From Promethearchaeota archaeon (GTDB lineage Archaea > Asgardarchaeota > Lokiarchaeia > Sigyniarchaeales > SOKP01), in contig JAHPZA010000004.1 of NCBI GenBank assembly GCA_019058445.1, forward strand, positions 416,184 to 480,183: DNA of 64,000 nucleotides. Reading direction: 5' to 3'. Below the pieces are notes generated by a model. The model had not been told where the DNA came from. It ran no database searches and saw nothing but the letters and a program-made list of their open reading frames with translations. The translations under genes and the position numbers were made by a program. Below are positions 36,150-45,624 of the stretch, one piece after another. Positions within the stretch are counted from its first letter, which is position 1. Each line of letters begins with the position of its first letter.

Positions 36150-37145
36150 ATTAAGAAAAGAGCTATAGCAATTATTATTATTTCATGTTTTAGTATAGCT
36201 GTTATTGCAGGAGTTGGAACTTATTATTGGACGTTGAATGTTGAAATTGATTCGGACGATGATGATGATAATGATGATACACATGATTCGGGACCAAAAA
36301 TCAATATTATAGACCATAATTGCGCTCATTTAGAAGATTTAAAAAGCATTCCGATTGGATGGATAAATGCTGCTAAGGCAAATTTAAATATAGCTTATGG
36401 TCATACATCCCATGGGAGTCAATTAACCACTGGAATGGATAATTTGGATCCTTTTATGGGGGGAAATGATGTTTATATTTATGGATCAGATGGAGGCGGA
36501 GATGATACGAAACTTGAATTTTACGATTATTATGGTGGATTCGGGGGTGCTTTAACAACAACCGAGGCTCATGATCTTGGCAATCCAAATGACGATGCAT
36601 GGGCGGCTGCTACTGAGGAGTATTTAGACCATCCTAGTAATCCCGGAACGAACGTTATAATGTGGTCATGGTGTAATATAGGAGGTCACAACATTAATGC
36701 CTATATTACACATATGGAATATCTTATTTCAGCCTATTCTGCGGGGGGTTCAAAAGGGAGGACGGTTGCAACGGAAGTTACATTCATATTCATGACTGGG
36801 CACGTAGATGGGCAAGGAATAGGAGGAACAAATAATTTACAGAATGAACTTATTCGGGATCATTGCAGGACCCACAATAGAATATTATTTGATTTTGCAG
36901 ATATAGAAAGCTATGATCCTGATGATAATTATTTTCTTGATAGAAATGTGAATGATGATTGCAGCTATGATGGGGGAAATTGGGCAATAGAATGGCAAAC
37001 CACTCATAATGGTGTTGATACTGAACCAAATGGTGGAAAATGGTATTCATGTTCTTCAGCTCATTCCCAACCTTTAAATGCCAACTTAAAAGCATATGCT
37101 TGTTGGTATTTATTTGCGATATTAGCAGGTTGGGATGGGAACTAA
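36150..37145 (+). CDS. Secreted or signal-anchored protein of unknown function (ATT start)
   Basis: About 331 residues from ATT at 36150, which gives MKKRAIAIIIISCFSIAVIA, a textbook signal peptide or anchor. A TTG at 36234 would drop this segment and leave an acidic N-terminus. GGGG ends 8 nt before the ATT. The mature part starts with an Asp-rich linker and contains YGHTSHGSQL, WSWCNIGG, FIFMTGHVDG and SSAHSQPLN, with conserved-looking His, Ser and Asp residues that suggest a hydrolase (SGNH-like or an esterase). I do not recognise the family. It probably acts outside the cell. The promoter is not clear. Confidence 0.65.
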   Translation: MKKRAIAIIIISCFSIAVIAGVGTYYWTLNVEIDSDDDDDNDDTHDSGPKINIIDHNCAHLEDLKSIPIGWINAAKANLNIAYGHTSHGSQLTTGMDNLDPFMGGNDVYIYGSDGGGDDTKLEFYDYYGGFGGALTTTEAHDLGNPNDDAWAAATEEYLDHPSNPGTNVIMWSWCNIGGHNINAYITHMEYLISAYSAGGSKGRTVATEVTFIFMTGHVDGQGIGGTNNLQNELIRDHCRTHNRILFDFADIESYDPDDNYFLDRNVNDDCSYDGGNWAIEWQTTHNGVDTEPNGGKWYSCSSAHSQPLNANLKAYACWYLFAILAGWDGN

Positions 37146-37198
37146 TTAAAAATGAATTGAGGTTGCAAAAATTTCCGATATCCTAAAATATTTCGAGT

Positions 37199-38368
37199 TT
37201 AATTTAAAGGAGGTTTACTTTTAGCCTCTGTTTTCTTTTCCTTTTCAATCTTAAATGGTTTTACAGGTTTTGATTCGTCAAATGCTGAATTGCACACCCA
37301 GCATGCATTTTCTAAATTACTTAATGCGGTGGAACAATCTACGCAATAAATCGCCTCGCAATTCGGACAGATATAGGTAAGCCTTGATGTTTTACCTTTA
37401 CAAACTAAACATATCTTTTGTTCTTTATAAAATGTAATCTCTTCTTCAGTTAATTTTTTGGGTTTAATTTGAGTAATATGACTCATAAAATCCTGTAGTT
37501 TATCCATTTTCATTCTTTTTATTCCTAATAATTCTATTTCATGTGATTTTAATACATTTATTTCGCGAGAAATGGCATACAGAAGCATAAAAACATAGAG
37601 AGAAATAGCAACTAAAATATACATTAAGATAAAGAGGGATGGTTGATATGTAAAAATCACATATAAGAGAGCAATGATAACGATTGAAGATATAGCATTT
37701 AGGGCTTGCTCTATTATTCCTTTAGATATAGCAATAAGTGTTCCAAGAATAAAAAACAGTGCTGGAAATGAAGGAGATATAATTTTTAATTCTTTTACCA
37801 TAAAAGTAGCGAGAAAATATCCAATCCATAAGAGGAGGACTCCTATCAATGTATGGGCGGTAATTGTCTGAAAATCCCTCCTAGAGCGTTTAGAATATAA
37901 CAAAAATAAAGAAAAGAGAACTAAAATGATAATCCCTAGAGCAATCCAAAAGAAGCTCATTTCAATAATGATAATGACTAAAAAGAAAAAGCTTAAGAGG
38001 GTCATCAAATATTTATTCCGTCTTGTAGCTTTTTCAAATGTAAAAAAGAATAAAATAAATCCTATAAAAACGCTAATATATCCCCCATGAATTAAAATCT
38101 CATATGTACTGGTAGTATTAGTAAAATTACCGTAATATGAATGACCAGAATAACTTCCGCCTATAAAATAGCTACTAAAATATTCAAATATTCTTGCAGT
38201 TGCGAGTCCAAAAAAATTAAATGCAAATCCATGCATCATCAATCTTTCGCTTTTTGATTCCCTATAATATCCGCTATATAAGTAATATATGCCGCAAAAA
38301 ATTAGAATAGCTATTACTATCGACCAGATAAACCGATTAAACGGATCAAAAATTATATTCTCTGTTAT
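37199..38368 (-). CDS. Polytopic membrane protein with C-terminal zinc fingers (ATA start)
   Basis: About 389 residues from ATA at 38368. A TTG at 38242 would cut off the first helix (FIWSIVIAILIFCGIYYLY) and the sequence that leads into it. About eight helices follow, then a cytoplasmic tail with paired Cys knuckles: CLVCKGK, CPNCEAIYCVDC and CWVC, a zinc-binding RING- or ribbon-like module. Its ATA overlaps the TAA stop of the upstream gene as ATAA. GAGGG in the end of that gene lies 8 nt before it, so translation is coupled. The function is unknown. It forms a two-gene unit with the membrane protein next to it. Confidence 0.65.
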   Translation of the reverse strand: MTENIIFDPFNRFIWSIVIAILIFCGIYYLYSGYYRESKSERLMMHGFAFNFFGLATARIFEYFSSYFIGGSYSGHSYYGNFTNTTSTYEILIHGGYISVFIGFILFFFTFEKATRRNKYLMTLLSFFFLVIIIIEMSFFWIALGIIILVLFSLFLLYSKRSRRDFQTITAHTLIGVLLLWIGYFLATFMVKELKIISPSFPALFFILGTLIAISKGIIEQALNAISSIVIIALLYVIFTYQPSLFILMYILVAISLYVFMLLYAISREINVLKSHEIELLGIKRMKMDKLQDFMSHITQIKPKKLTEEEITFYKEQKICLVCKGKTSRLTYICPNCEAIYCVDCSTALSNLENACWVCNSAFDESKPVKPFKIEKEKKTEAKSKPPLN

Positions 38369-39138
38369 TTCAAATCCCTCATCATATTTTTTCTTTTTTC
38401 ATTATAGAATATTCCCACATGTGTTAAAAAAAGCTTCTTAGTCCATTCGGGTAAGACAAATCCTGCATAGAATTCAACTGAACTTAATATTAAAATCAAT
38501 CTAGTAATTGGTAAAGTGATGTAATTAAGCGGAACTGAAGCATCTAATAGGGCTCCAATAAGAAAAGATAATAATCCTATTAGAATTAATTTTCCTTTTA
38601 ATTTAAGTTCTGGATCGTCAGATTTTAACAGATCTAAACTAAAAAGCATTCCAGTAATTAAGAGAATAATAAACACAGAAAGAATATAAAAAATTAAAAA
38701 GGCTTTATATTGGACATCTACGATTCCTTGAAGTTCACCGAGTAGAGTGATATCTGTAAACAATAAATAAAAGAATATTATTTCGAATACAATTCCATAA
38801 ATTGAAGCGATAATTAAGATTGATTGTTGTTTGTTTTTATACATTAAGTCAGTGATCCCGGCAAGCCAAATAACTATGAGTAAAGGGATTAAAACATCTC
38901 CAAATATCAAATAGATTTGAATTCCAAGACCTTCACCTGTTGCGAGAGCCACTAAAAATGAAATACTGCTTGGATACCAAGGAGATGCGATTCCCATCCA
39001 AAATATTCCGATTAAAAGAAATTCTCTTTGTTTATATTGGAAATACTTCGAAGCAATATTGATCCCTACGATGATATTTGTGGTAACAATAATAATACTG
39101 AGGGTTCCATTTAAATAATCGAGGGGTTCTAGGATCAT
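38365..39138 (-). CDS. Polytopic membrane protein, paralogue of 30932-31678
   Basis: 257 residues, about seven hydrophobic helices. It matches the protein at 30932 in length, topology, the GINIASKYFQYK block and the conserved Asp-Pro-Glu (KSDDPELKLKG against KSEDPRIQWKG). The C-terminus has a short basic tail ending in MMRDLK. It is translated before the zinc-finger membrane protein with a 4-nt overlap. GAGG lies 10 nt before the ATG. No function can be assigned. Confidence 0.6.
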   Translation of the reverse strand: MILEPLDYLNGTLSIIIVTTNIIVGINIASKYFQYKQREFLLIGIFWMGIASPWYPSSISFLVALATGEGLGIQIYLIFGDVLIPLLIVIWLAGITDLMYKNKQQSILIIASIYGIVFEIIFFYLLFTDITLLGELQGIVDVQYKAFLIFYILSVFIILLITGMLFSLDLLKSDDPELKLKGKLILIGLLSFLIGALLDASVPLNYITLPITRLILILSSVEFYAGFVLPEWTKKLFLTHVGIFYNEKRKNMMRDLK

Positions 39139-39290
39139 GAACGGATTTCCTCTAGTGTACCTTCTTGTATAAATATCATTATATGAATCTGATATTTAAA
39201 TGTTAAAGTATTGTGAACAAGAATTTATGGAGAGGAAATAAAAGAAATAAAAGAGAAGTAATAATTAGAATATGTTTTTAAAATAATGTC

Positions 39291-39821
39291 TTATTGAGAA
39301 GAAGAAATGATCTTTTTCTTTTTTATTACATAAATTATGATTCCTATGGACAGCACTAACGAAAGCATCATAATTTCTACCTGATATCCGGGTATCTGGG
39401 GTAAATAATATCGTGAGAGTTTCTCATTTGCTTCCATTTTGAAGAAATCTGGACCATTTTTTTGGAGGATTACTTGTAGATAGTAGATTTGATCGTCTTC
39501 GGCAGTATAATTAATATGCGGTTTTGTACCGGCGTCATGAGCCACTTTATCCTTATTTATATCGCTGTCGATGGAATTATCCATGTTTACATGTGTTTCA
39601 GTTGGGCGTTCATCAAAAAGATAAAGATGAAAATAGCCATCTTCCCGTGCTTTTAAATCAACTTTAAGCTCATCATCTTCTTCTAGCTCCACTAAAAAAA
39701 AAAGAGAATTTCCATCATTCATTTGATCTTCAAACACAAATTTAGTTTTGGCAAGCGAATACGTAACTGGAAATAGCAGCAAGAATAGAATAGATGCTAA
39801 AAAAACCTTATAATAATTCAT
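39291..39821 (-). CDS. Secreted, C-terminally anchored protein
   Basis: 176 residues: a signal peptide (about 1-22), an acidic beta-rich extracellular domain (about 25-140) and a membrane helix (about 148-168) with a Lys-rich end. The domain resembles small outside-facing lectin- or emp24-like beta-sandwiches in general composition (FVFEDQMNDGNSLFFLVELE), but no clear family can be claimed. It is in the same orientation as LeuCD upstream and the membrane genes downstream, with short gaps. Confidence 0.55.
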   Translation of the reverse strand: MNYYKVFLASILFLLLFPVTYSLAKTKFVFEDQMNDGNSLFFLVELEEDDELKVDLKAREDGYFHLYLFDERPTETHVNMDNSIDSDINKDKVAHDAGTKPHINYTAEDDQIYYLQVILQKNGPDFFKMEANEKLSRYYLPQIPGYQVEIMMLSLVLSIGIIIYVIKKKKIISSSQ

Positions 39822-39881
39822 TATACCTTAAATAGAGTTTTTTTTTAAACTTAATATTAATTATAAAACCATTAACTTTTA

Positions 39882-40379
39882 TTAATTTTTTAAAATTTTA
39901 TTTCTAGCATAATTAATTAGCCCTTCAGCAGAAATAAGTTCTTGCAGGAATTCTGGCATCTTATTAATCCTATATAGTTTATTTGTAGTTATATTAGTAA
40001 TAATTCCCTTTTCATAATCAATTTCTAACTCATCTTGAGTGTTTATCTCCTCAATTTCTTTTAATTGAACTATCGGCAGTCCTATATTAATGGCATTTCT
40101 AAAAAAGATCCTAGCAAATGAAGGTGCTATAACACACTTAATTCCAGCAGCTTTAATAGCTAAAGGGGCTTGTTCCCTACTAGAACCACTTCCAAAATTA
40201 CTATTTGCAACAACAATTGAGATATACATTTCTTTTTTCTTCTGATGAAAATCAGGATCAAAATCCTCAAAACAGTGAGCAGCAAGATATTCTGGATCGG
40301 AACTGACTAAATGTCTTGCTGGAATTATTAAATCTGTATCTAAATTTTTTTTATTGTATTTTATTACTTTTCCTCTCAT
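39882..40379 (-). CDS. leuD: 3-isopropylmalate dehydratase small subunit
   Basis: 165 residues from ATG at 40379, chosen because GAGG lies 8 nt before it and MRGKVIKYNKKNLDTDLIIP is the normal family start; an ATG 15 nt earlier would be a small extension. The swivel domain carries NSNFGSGSSREQAPLAIKAA, which binds the substrate carboxylates. It follows leuC with a 20-nt gap and works with it to isomerise 2- to 3-isopropylmalate in leucine synthesis. The substrate loop also fits homoaconitase-like archaeal enzymes, so leucine is favoured but not proven. Confidence 0.8.
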   Translation of the reverse strand: MRGKVIKYNKKNLDTDLIIPARHLVSSDPEYLAAHCFEDFDPDFHQKKKEMYISIVVANSNFGSGSSREQAPLAIKAAGIKCVIAPSFARIFFRNAINIGLPIVQLKEIEEINTQDELEIDYEKGIITNITTNKLYRINKMPEFLQELISAEGLINYARNKILKN

Positions 40380-40399
40380 TTTTTTTAGCCTCATTAAGT

Positions 40400-41674
40400 T
40401 TATAAGTATTCTGGTGAAGTAATATAACCTCTAATAGCAGAAGCCGCAGCAACAGCCGGACTAGATAAATAAACTTCACTTTCTACATGACCCATTCTTC
40501 CGATAAAATTCCGATTAGTGGTTGAAACTGCTCTTTCTCCGGCAGCAAGAATACCCATATATCCGCCCAAACATGGTCCGCATGTTGGTGTTGATACTAC
40601 CGCTCCAGCATCAAGAAAAATTCCAATTAAACCTTCTTTTATGGCCATAAGAGATATCGCTTGAGTTCCAGGAATGATAATGCATCTTACTTTAGGATTT
40701 ACCTTTTGATTTCTCAAAATTTTAGCAGCGATTCTTAAATCTTCAATGCGGCCATTAGTGCATGAGCCAATGACACTTTGGTTTATTTCAATCTTCATGC
40801 CATCAACTTCAGAAATGGGCTTAGTATTTTCAGGTAAATGAGGAAATGAAACCTGTGGTTCTATTTTTCCACATTCAAACTCAATGATATCATCATATTC
40901 AGCATCTTTATCGCTTGCATACTTTTTATAACTAAATTTTCCAATATTTTCTAAGTAGGTTTCAGTAATTTTATCTGGAGCAATAATTCCATTTTTTCCG
41001 CCTGCTTCAACTGCCATATTACACATAGTAAATCGATTTGCCATTGATAGATTTTCTATAACTTGTCCAGTAAACTCCATGGCTTTATAGGTTGCGCCAT
41101 CTACACCTATTTTACCAATTGTATATAAGATTAAATCTTTTCCTGAGATCCATTCATTGAGCTTCCCTGTATAAATAAATTTGATTGAATTGGGAATTTT
41201 AAACCAACATTGCCCTAAAGCTAAGGCTACACCTAAATCAGTGGAACCTACCCCTGTAGAAAAAGCTCCAAGAGCGCCATAGGTACACGTGTGAGAATCT
41301 GCACCTATAAAAAGTTCTCCAGGTAATACTAAGCCTTGTTCTGGAATTAAACAATGTTCTATGCCAACGCGTCCTATTTCAAAATAATTTACGATCATTT
41401 TTTCATGTGCAAAATCTCTTAAAATTTTACATTGTTCTGCAGATGCTACATCCTTATTAGGGGTAAAATGGTCGGGTGTTAGTATAATTCGATTCTTATC
41501 GAACACGCCTTTTCCGGTTCCTTCTACGACTTCATTGAAAACTTCTATAGCTATAGGAGCTGTGATATCATTAGCTAGACATTTATCAACATTTGCAAGG
41601 ATAAAATCACCAGCAGAAGCATTTTTGTTATCGCAGTGATCACGTAGAATCTTTTCTGTAATTGTATATCCCAT
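40400..41674 (-). CDS. leuC: 3-isopropylmalate dehydratase large subunit
   Basis: 424 residues, archaeal-type length. [4Fe-4S] ligands sit in [11 protein letters not shown] and [10 protein letters not shown]; the substrate and metal region has [10 protein letters not shown] and [13 protein letters not shown]. With LeuD it forms the isomerase of leucine biosynthesis; related archaeal pairs act on homoaconitate or citramalate. Since the diaminopimelate route for lysine is encoded nearby, the homoaconitase reading is less likely. Leucine-pathway genes leuA and leuB are not in the window. Confidence 0.85.
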   Translation of the reverse strand: MGYTITEKILRDHCDNKNASAGDFILANVDKCLANDITAPIAIEVFNEVVEGTGKGVFDKNRIILTPDHFTPNKDVASAEQCKILRDFAHEKMIVNYFEIGRVGIEHCLIPEQGLVLPGELFIGADSHTCTYGALGAFSTGVGSTDLGVALALGQCWFKIPNSIKFIYTGKLNEWISGKDLILYTIGKIGVDGATYKAMEFTGQVIENLSMANRFTMCNMAVEAGGKNGIIAPDKITETYLENIGKFSYKKYASDKDAEYDDIIEFECGKIEPQVSFPHLPENTKPISEVDGMKIEINQSVIGSCTNGRIEDLRIAAKILRNQKVNPKVRCIIIPGTQAISLMAIKEGLIGIFLDAGAVVSTPTCGPCLGGYMGILAAGERAVSTTNRNFIGRMGHVESEVYLSSPAVAAASAIRGYITSPEYL

Positions 41675-41829
41675 TTAATCCAAACCAATATAAAGTTAAA
41701 TTTAAGTTATGTTTTTAATCCTTATCAATAATACATTCTATAAATCTTTTATTCATTAAAATGAACAAGATTGAGATATTTCTATAAGATAAACAATTAA
41801 ATTGGTTTTATAGATTAGCTCTTCAATTT

Positions 41830-42270
41830 CTAGTAGAATTTTACATTGAAACGAGAGCGAATTTTTTTCTTATAAAAATGATCAAGATAGAATAGAATAC
41901 CTATAAAAAAACCTACAAACATCCAAGCAAGAAGTATAAGAATATAAAAATTTATTTGATAAAGAAAAAATGTTAAAATAAATAAATAAGATAATAATCC
42001 ACTTAAAAATATAAATAATAAAATTCTTCCAATTATCTTATTTAATTTAACGAAATATTTTTGATCATTATTGTTAAGTGAGTTAAAATGTCTTGGACAA
42101 AGTCTTGCCTTGATGATGCTTTTAGCGCATTTATTACAATACATCGTTTCACATATTATACATTTAACATATGATGGACGAGGATCCCTCCATCCTCTTG
42201 CCTTTAGTGTTTTCCCACATTTAGAGCATTTTCCTACCACTGTACCTGCGATGATAGCTGCAAATATCAT
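41830..42270 (-). CDS. Zinc-finger membrane protein, unknown
   Basis: 146 residues. An N-terminal zinc-binding region has CSKCGKTL, CIICETMYCNKC and CPRHF, in a RING- or FYVE-like spacing. Two hydrophobic helices (about 85-107 and 110-130) follow, with a basic tail. Both the order and the cysteine pattern resemble the zinc tail of the membrane protein at 37199, so the two may share a domain. No partner is evident. The small opposite-strand ORF over it is a mirror. Confidence 0.6.
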   Translation of the reverse strand: MIFAAIIAGTVVGKCSKCGKTLKARGWRDPRPSYVKCIICETMYCNKCAKSIIKARLCPRHFNSLNNNDQKYFVKLNKIIGRILLFIFLSGLLSYLFILTFFLYQINFYILILLAWMFVGFFIGILFYLDHFYKKKIRSRFNVKFY

Positions 42271-42537
42271 TGATTTTGCAAAATATACTTTAGAATTGTG
42301 ATTATAAGAAAGAAAAGAGTGTTTTGATATAAAATATTTTTACTATAAATAGGTTTCAAGTCTTATTAATTATTTGTATAGGAGTGTAGAAAGCTAAATT
42401 AAAAAATAAATTGTATTTTAAATTTTTATTCCTTTCTATTAATATCATAAAATATGCTCATTAATTTATTTAAACTACCGTAGAATGGAGTCTAAATTAA
42501 ACATAATCGGTAAATATTTAGAACTGGAGAAAAAAAT

Positions 42538-43704
42538 ATGCCATCAATAGCTCATTTGGTAATGGGAGGAATTATAGGGATTTGCTTGTATTATATTAGC
42601 GATAAAAAATTTTCGAAAACTCATGTGTTTATTCTATTTTTAGGAAATTATGTGGGACCAGATGTAGGATGGGTTCTAGGAATAGGGCGTTTTAGCCATT
42701 CCCTCGTGTTTTGGCCCGTTTTTGCGATTGGTTTAGCATATGTCTATCATTATTTTACCAGATTTACACTTAGAATTAATGGGATTAAAGACATTGAGAT
42801 TATTGATTTAGAACACTATAAACTTGATTATTTAAACACATACTTCTTAGTATTAGCTGGCGGTATTATGCATCTCTATTTGGATGGTATTATGAATAAA
42901 CAAGGTGAATTCCGTATTATCCCTCAAATGTCTTTCAATTCTGAAGAATATACATGGTTGTTAGAAGATTTTGTAAATTTTGGGTATTATGGCGTTATTC
43001 GGAGTAATTTATTAATTTCAATAATTATAGGAATCTCCTTGATTTTCGGATTTGTATTCGTTTTTATCTGGTTTTTAAAAAGAAATTCCAAAATAACAGG
43101 TTTAATTGTCACTTCCTATATAATCATATTCTTGATCTTTTTTTACCTAGTAGGCTCAATTTCCACAATGTTCCATCCCGATGGAGGAGCAATAATATAT
43201 GTCGCTATTTTTTGGGGAACACCAATGATATTATGTGTTTTATCAACTAAAGATTTCAGCATTCCGCAAGAAGAAAAACAAGAAAAAACAGAAAAAAGAG
43301 TAAGAGCCACTAATAAGGGAAAGCTAAAATTGGAATTCATAATTATATGGTTGCTTTTTTTGGGAGTAGTCACTCTAATTTTCTCAATATATGGCATTAT
43401 CTATAACAAGGAGATTTTAAATAGAATTTTTTCGAATTACGGTGACAGCATTTCAGAATACTTTACTTATAATGAAGTTCATTCCCTAATTATTGCTATA
43501 TCCATTTTCCATTTAATTGTAGCGATGTTTAGCTTTATCTGCGGTATCGGTCTCCTATTTAAAAACGAGAGTATATGGAAGTTCACCGTATATTATCATC
43601 TCGCCTTCTCTTGGACGGTAATAGGATTAGTCATAGCATGTGCATTGAATGAGAAATCTGTAAAAAAACGGATTTTTTCTAAACAGCTTCAATTTTTAGA
43701 ATAG
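42538..43704 (+). CDS. DUF457/YdjM-like membrane protein (putative metal-dependent hydrolase)
   Basis: 388 residues with about nine hydrophobic helices. The N-terminus has PSIAHLVMGG with a His, GPDVGWVLG with an Asp, SHSLVFWP and HLYLDGIMNKQGEF. This His/Asp pattern is that of membrane-bound DUF457-type hydrolases linked to phospholipid or DNA-damage responses. The C-terminal half is less conserved. GGAG lies 9 nt before the ATG. It overlaps the convergent TrmB gene by 26 nt, so the two messages may interfere with each other. Confidence 0.65.
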   Translation: MPSIAHLVMGGIIGICLYYISDKKFSKTHVFILFLGNYVGPDVGWVLGIGRFSHSLVFWPVFAIGLAYVYHYFTRFTLRINGIKDIEIIDLEHYKLDYLNTYFLVLAGGIMHLYLDGIMNKQGEFRIIPQMSFNSEEYTWLLEDFVNFGYYGVIRSNLLISIIIGISLIFGFVFVFIWFLKRNSKITGLIVTSYIIIFLIFFYLVGSISTMFHPDGGAIIYVAIFWGTPMILCVLSTKDFSIPQEEKQEKTEKRVRATNKGKLKLEFIIIWLLFLGVVTLIFSIYGIIYNKEILNRIFSNYGDSISEYFTYNEVHSLIIAISIFHLIVAMFSFICGIGLLFKNESIWKFTVYYHLAFSWTVIGLVIACALNEKSVKKRIFSKQLQFLE

Positions 43705-44602
43705 GTTTAATCATTTCCTTAAGAATTTCTTCTGATTCTGCCCAAAGGTAAAAAATTTTCTCTTTAATCGGTAAAATAACTGCTTTTCCGATTTCATAAT
43801 ACTGATTTTTTCTCTCATATTCTTTAATTTCAATCACGATTTCAGTGAAATACTCTGAATTTTCCAGATCCTTTATTTTAATGAGCATGTTAAAACAATG
43901 AAGCTGCTTTTCAAAAACATTTAACTTATCGTCAGTCAGTTGGAACTGCTTAATGTCAAAAAAATATGATTTCATCTCTTTAGTTTTACGTTTAAGCCCC
44001 TGTTTAAAAAATTCTAAGGCATTAATATCCCGTTCGATATCATAATCAAAAATGAATAGATGAAAACTACAATCCTTTAAAAATCTCGCGTGTGGGGCGT
44101 GAAGCAAACAATCGTATGCTTGATAGTTAAACATCGCTAATTCTTTTCTTTCAATATACGACTGAATCCACCAGCCTCTATCTACTAATGGTTTGAAATA
44201 ATCTTTTAATTTAGAAGCTATATCATCTAAATTCACTTCAATTCCTTTTTTAAAAATAGTATGTAAAGATTTAGAATGAGTTTCTTTAACTTGCAGTAGG
44301 TTTTCAATCTCAGTTTTTTTTCGTTGAATGAGATGATCAAGAAACTTTACTGGATCTATAGCAATAAAGATCGTTGCATTTTTAGATTTTTCAGCTTGAC
44401 CGCCCTCCTTAATACATCCTATCTCAATCAGATCGCTTAAAATGGGGTATATATTTGTTCGTTTTATATCTAACGCATGATCTAATTCCCTTACAATACT
44501 TCCTTTCGTGCCAGCTTTTAGTAAAGCTAAATAGACAAGTGCTTGATTTCGTGTAAATCCAATATCTTTCAATAATTCAATAATTTCGTTTTCTTTTACC
44601 AT
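43679..44602 (-). CDS. TrmB-family transcriptional regulator
   Basis: 307 residues. The N-terminal winged helix (about 5-80) shows FTRNQALVYLALLKAG and RTNIYPILSDLIEIG. A helical segment (about 85-115) and a C-terminal sugar- or metabolite-binding-like domain follow. TrmB proteins are archaeal repressors or activators that bind palindromes near their targets. A 16-bp palindrome lies 27-42 nt upstream of its ATG in the divergent gap before dapF, so autoregulation and control of dapF-lysA are plausible. Confidence 0.8.
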   Translation of the reverse strand: MVKENEIIELLKDIGFTRNQALVYLALLKAGTKGSIVRELDHALDIKRTNIYPILSDLIEIGCIKEGGQAEKSKNATIFIAIDPVKFLDHLIQRKKTEIENLLQVKETHSKSLHTIFKKGIEVNLDDIASKLKDYFKPLVDRGWWIQSYIERKELAMFNYQAYDCLLHAPHARFLKDCSFHLFIFDYDIERDINALEFFKQGLKRKTKEMKSYFFDIKQFQLTDDKLNVFEKQLHCFNMLIKIKDLENSEYFTEIVIEIKEYERKNQYYEIGKAVILPIKEKIFYLWAESEEILKEMIKPILKIEAV

Positions 44603-44628
44603 GATTACTTAATTTATTCATTTGTATA

Positions 44629-44644
44629 TGTGTATATATACACA
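44629..44644. promoter_or_regulatory. Perfect palindrome, candidate TrmB operator
   Basis: TGTGTATATATACACA equals its own reverse complement. It sits in the 120-bp gap between the regulator (start 44602) and dapF (44723), and overlaps a TATA-like stretch, the classical place for a repressor. A shorter related palindrome lies at 17546-17555. Confidence 0.5.
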
Positions 44645-44722
44645 AATAAATTTAAATTATTTGAATTATAGTTTTAACTTACAAAGAGTTAATATTAATT
44701 TAATAAGTTCAAGCAAGCTGAA

Positions 44723-45610
44723 TTGAGTATGAATGAAATTTTAATAGAAAATTTAGGATTTGGAAAATACCACGGATTAGGGAATGATTACATAATAATA
44801 AATGATATTGAATTAGATATTCCTGAAGAAAAAAAGAGTCTTTTAGCAAAAAAATTATGCGAAGTCCATTTTTCTATTGGAGCCGATGGCTTAATATTTG
44901 TGTGTAATTCGGATAAAGCTGATATTCGAATGAGAATATTCAATGATGATGGTTCTGAAGCTGAAATGTGCGGAAACGGAATAAGATGTTTCTGTAAATA
45001 TATATATGAAAATAATATTGTAAAAAAGCAAAAAATCAATATTGAAACGTTAAAAGGTATTATGATTGGAGATTTAACGATTAATGATGATAAAGTAGAG
45101 GCTGTTAAAATTAATATGGGAGCTCCTTTACTTCAATGTGACGATATACCAGTGATTTCAACTAAAAATTCGGACAAATGTATAGAGGAGTCTATTGAGA
45201 TTTTGGATAAAAAATTCCAATTTACTGCTGTATCCATGGGAAATCCACATGCTATTATATTCGTGGAAAACCAGCTTGATGATAATGATTTAAATAAATA
45301 TGGTTCTGCTATAGAGCCTCATAAACGATTTCCAAAAAAAGTAAATGTGGAGTTTGTTAAAATAATTTCAAAAAATGAGGCAGTTCTCCGGGTTTATGAG
45401 CGAGGTGTGGGAGTAACTAAATCATGTGGAACGGGTACATGTGCCGCAGTTGTTGCAGGAACTTTACTTAATAAATTTGAAGAAAATTCACCCATAGTCG
45501 TTCATAATGACGGAGGAGATCTGATAATTACCTATACCGGAGAAACTGTTTTCATGGAAGGTCCGATAATAAAATCATTTGAAGGAGTTATAGATTTTAT
45601 AAAAATATAA
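44723..45610 (+). CDS. dapF: Diaminopimelate epimerase
   Basis: 295 residues from TTG at 44723; an ATG two codons later is an alternative. The two catalytic cysteines lie in EMCGNGIRCF and SCGTGTCAAV, the N-terminal substrate site is YHGLGNDYI, and there is a GNPHAI loop. It converts LL- to meso-diaminopimelate, the last step before LysA. lysA follows after 14 nt with its own AGG site, so the two form an operon. dapA and dapB lie nearby on the other strand. Confidence 0.9.
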   Translation: MSMNEILIENLGFGKYHGLGNDYIIINDIELDIPEEKKSLLAKKLCEVHFSIGADGLIFVCNSDKADIRMRIFNDDGSEAEMCGNGIRCFCKYIYENNIVKKQKINIETLKGIMIGDLTINDDKVEAVKINMGAPLLQCDDIPVISTKNSDKCIEESIEILDKKFQFTAVSMGNPHAIIFVENQLDDNDLNKYGSAIEPHKRFPKKVNVEFVKIISKNEAVLRVYERGVGVTKSCGTGTCAAVVAGTLLNKFEENSPIVVHNDGGDLIITYTGETVFMEGPIIKSFEGVIDFIKI

Positions 45611-45624
45611 TAAAGGATAAAAAA

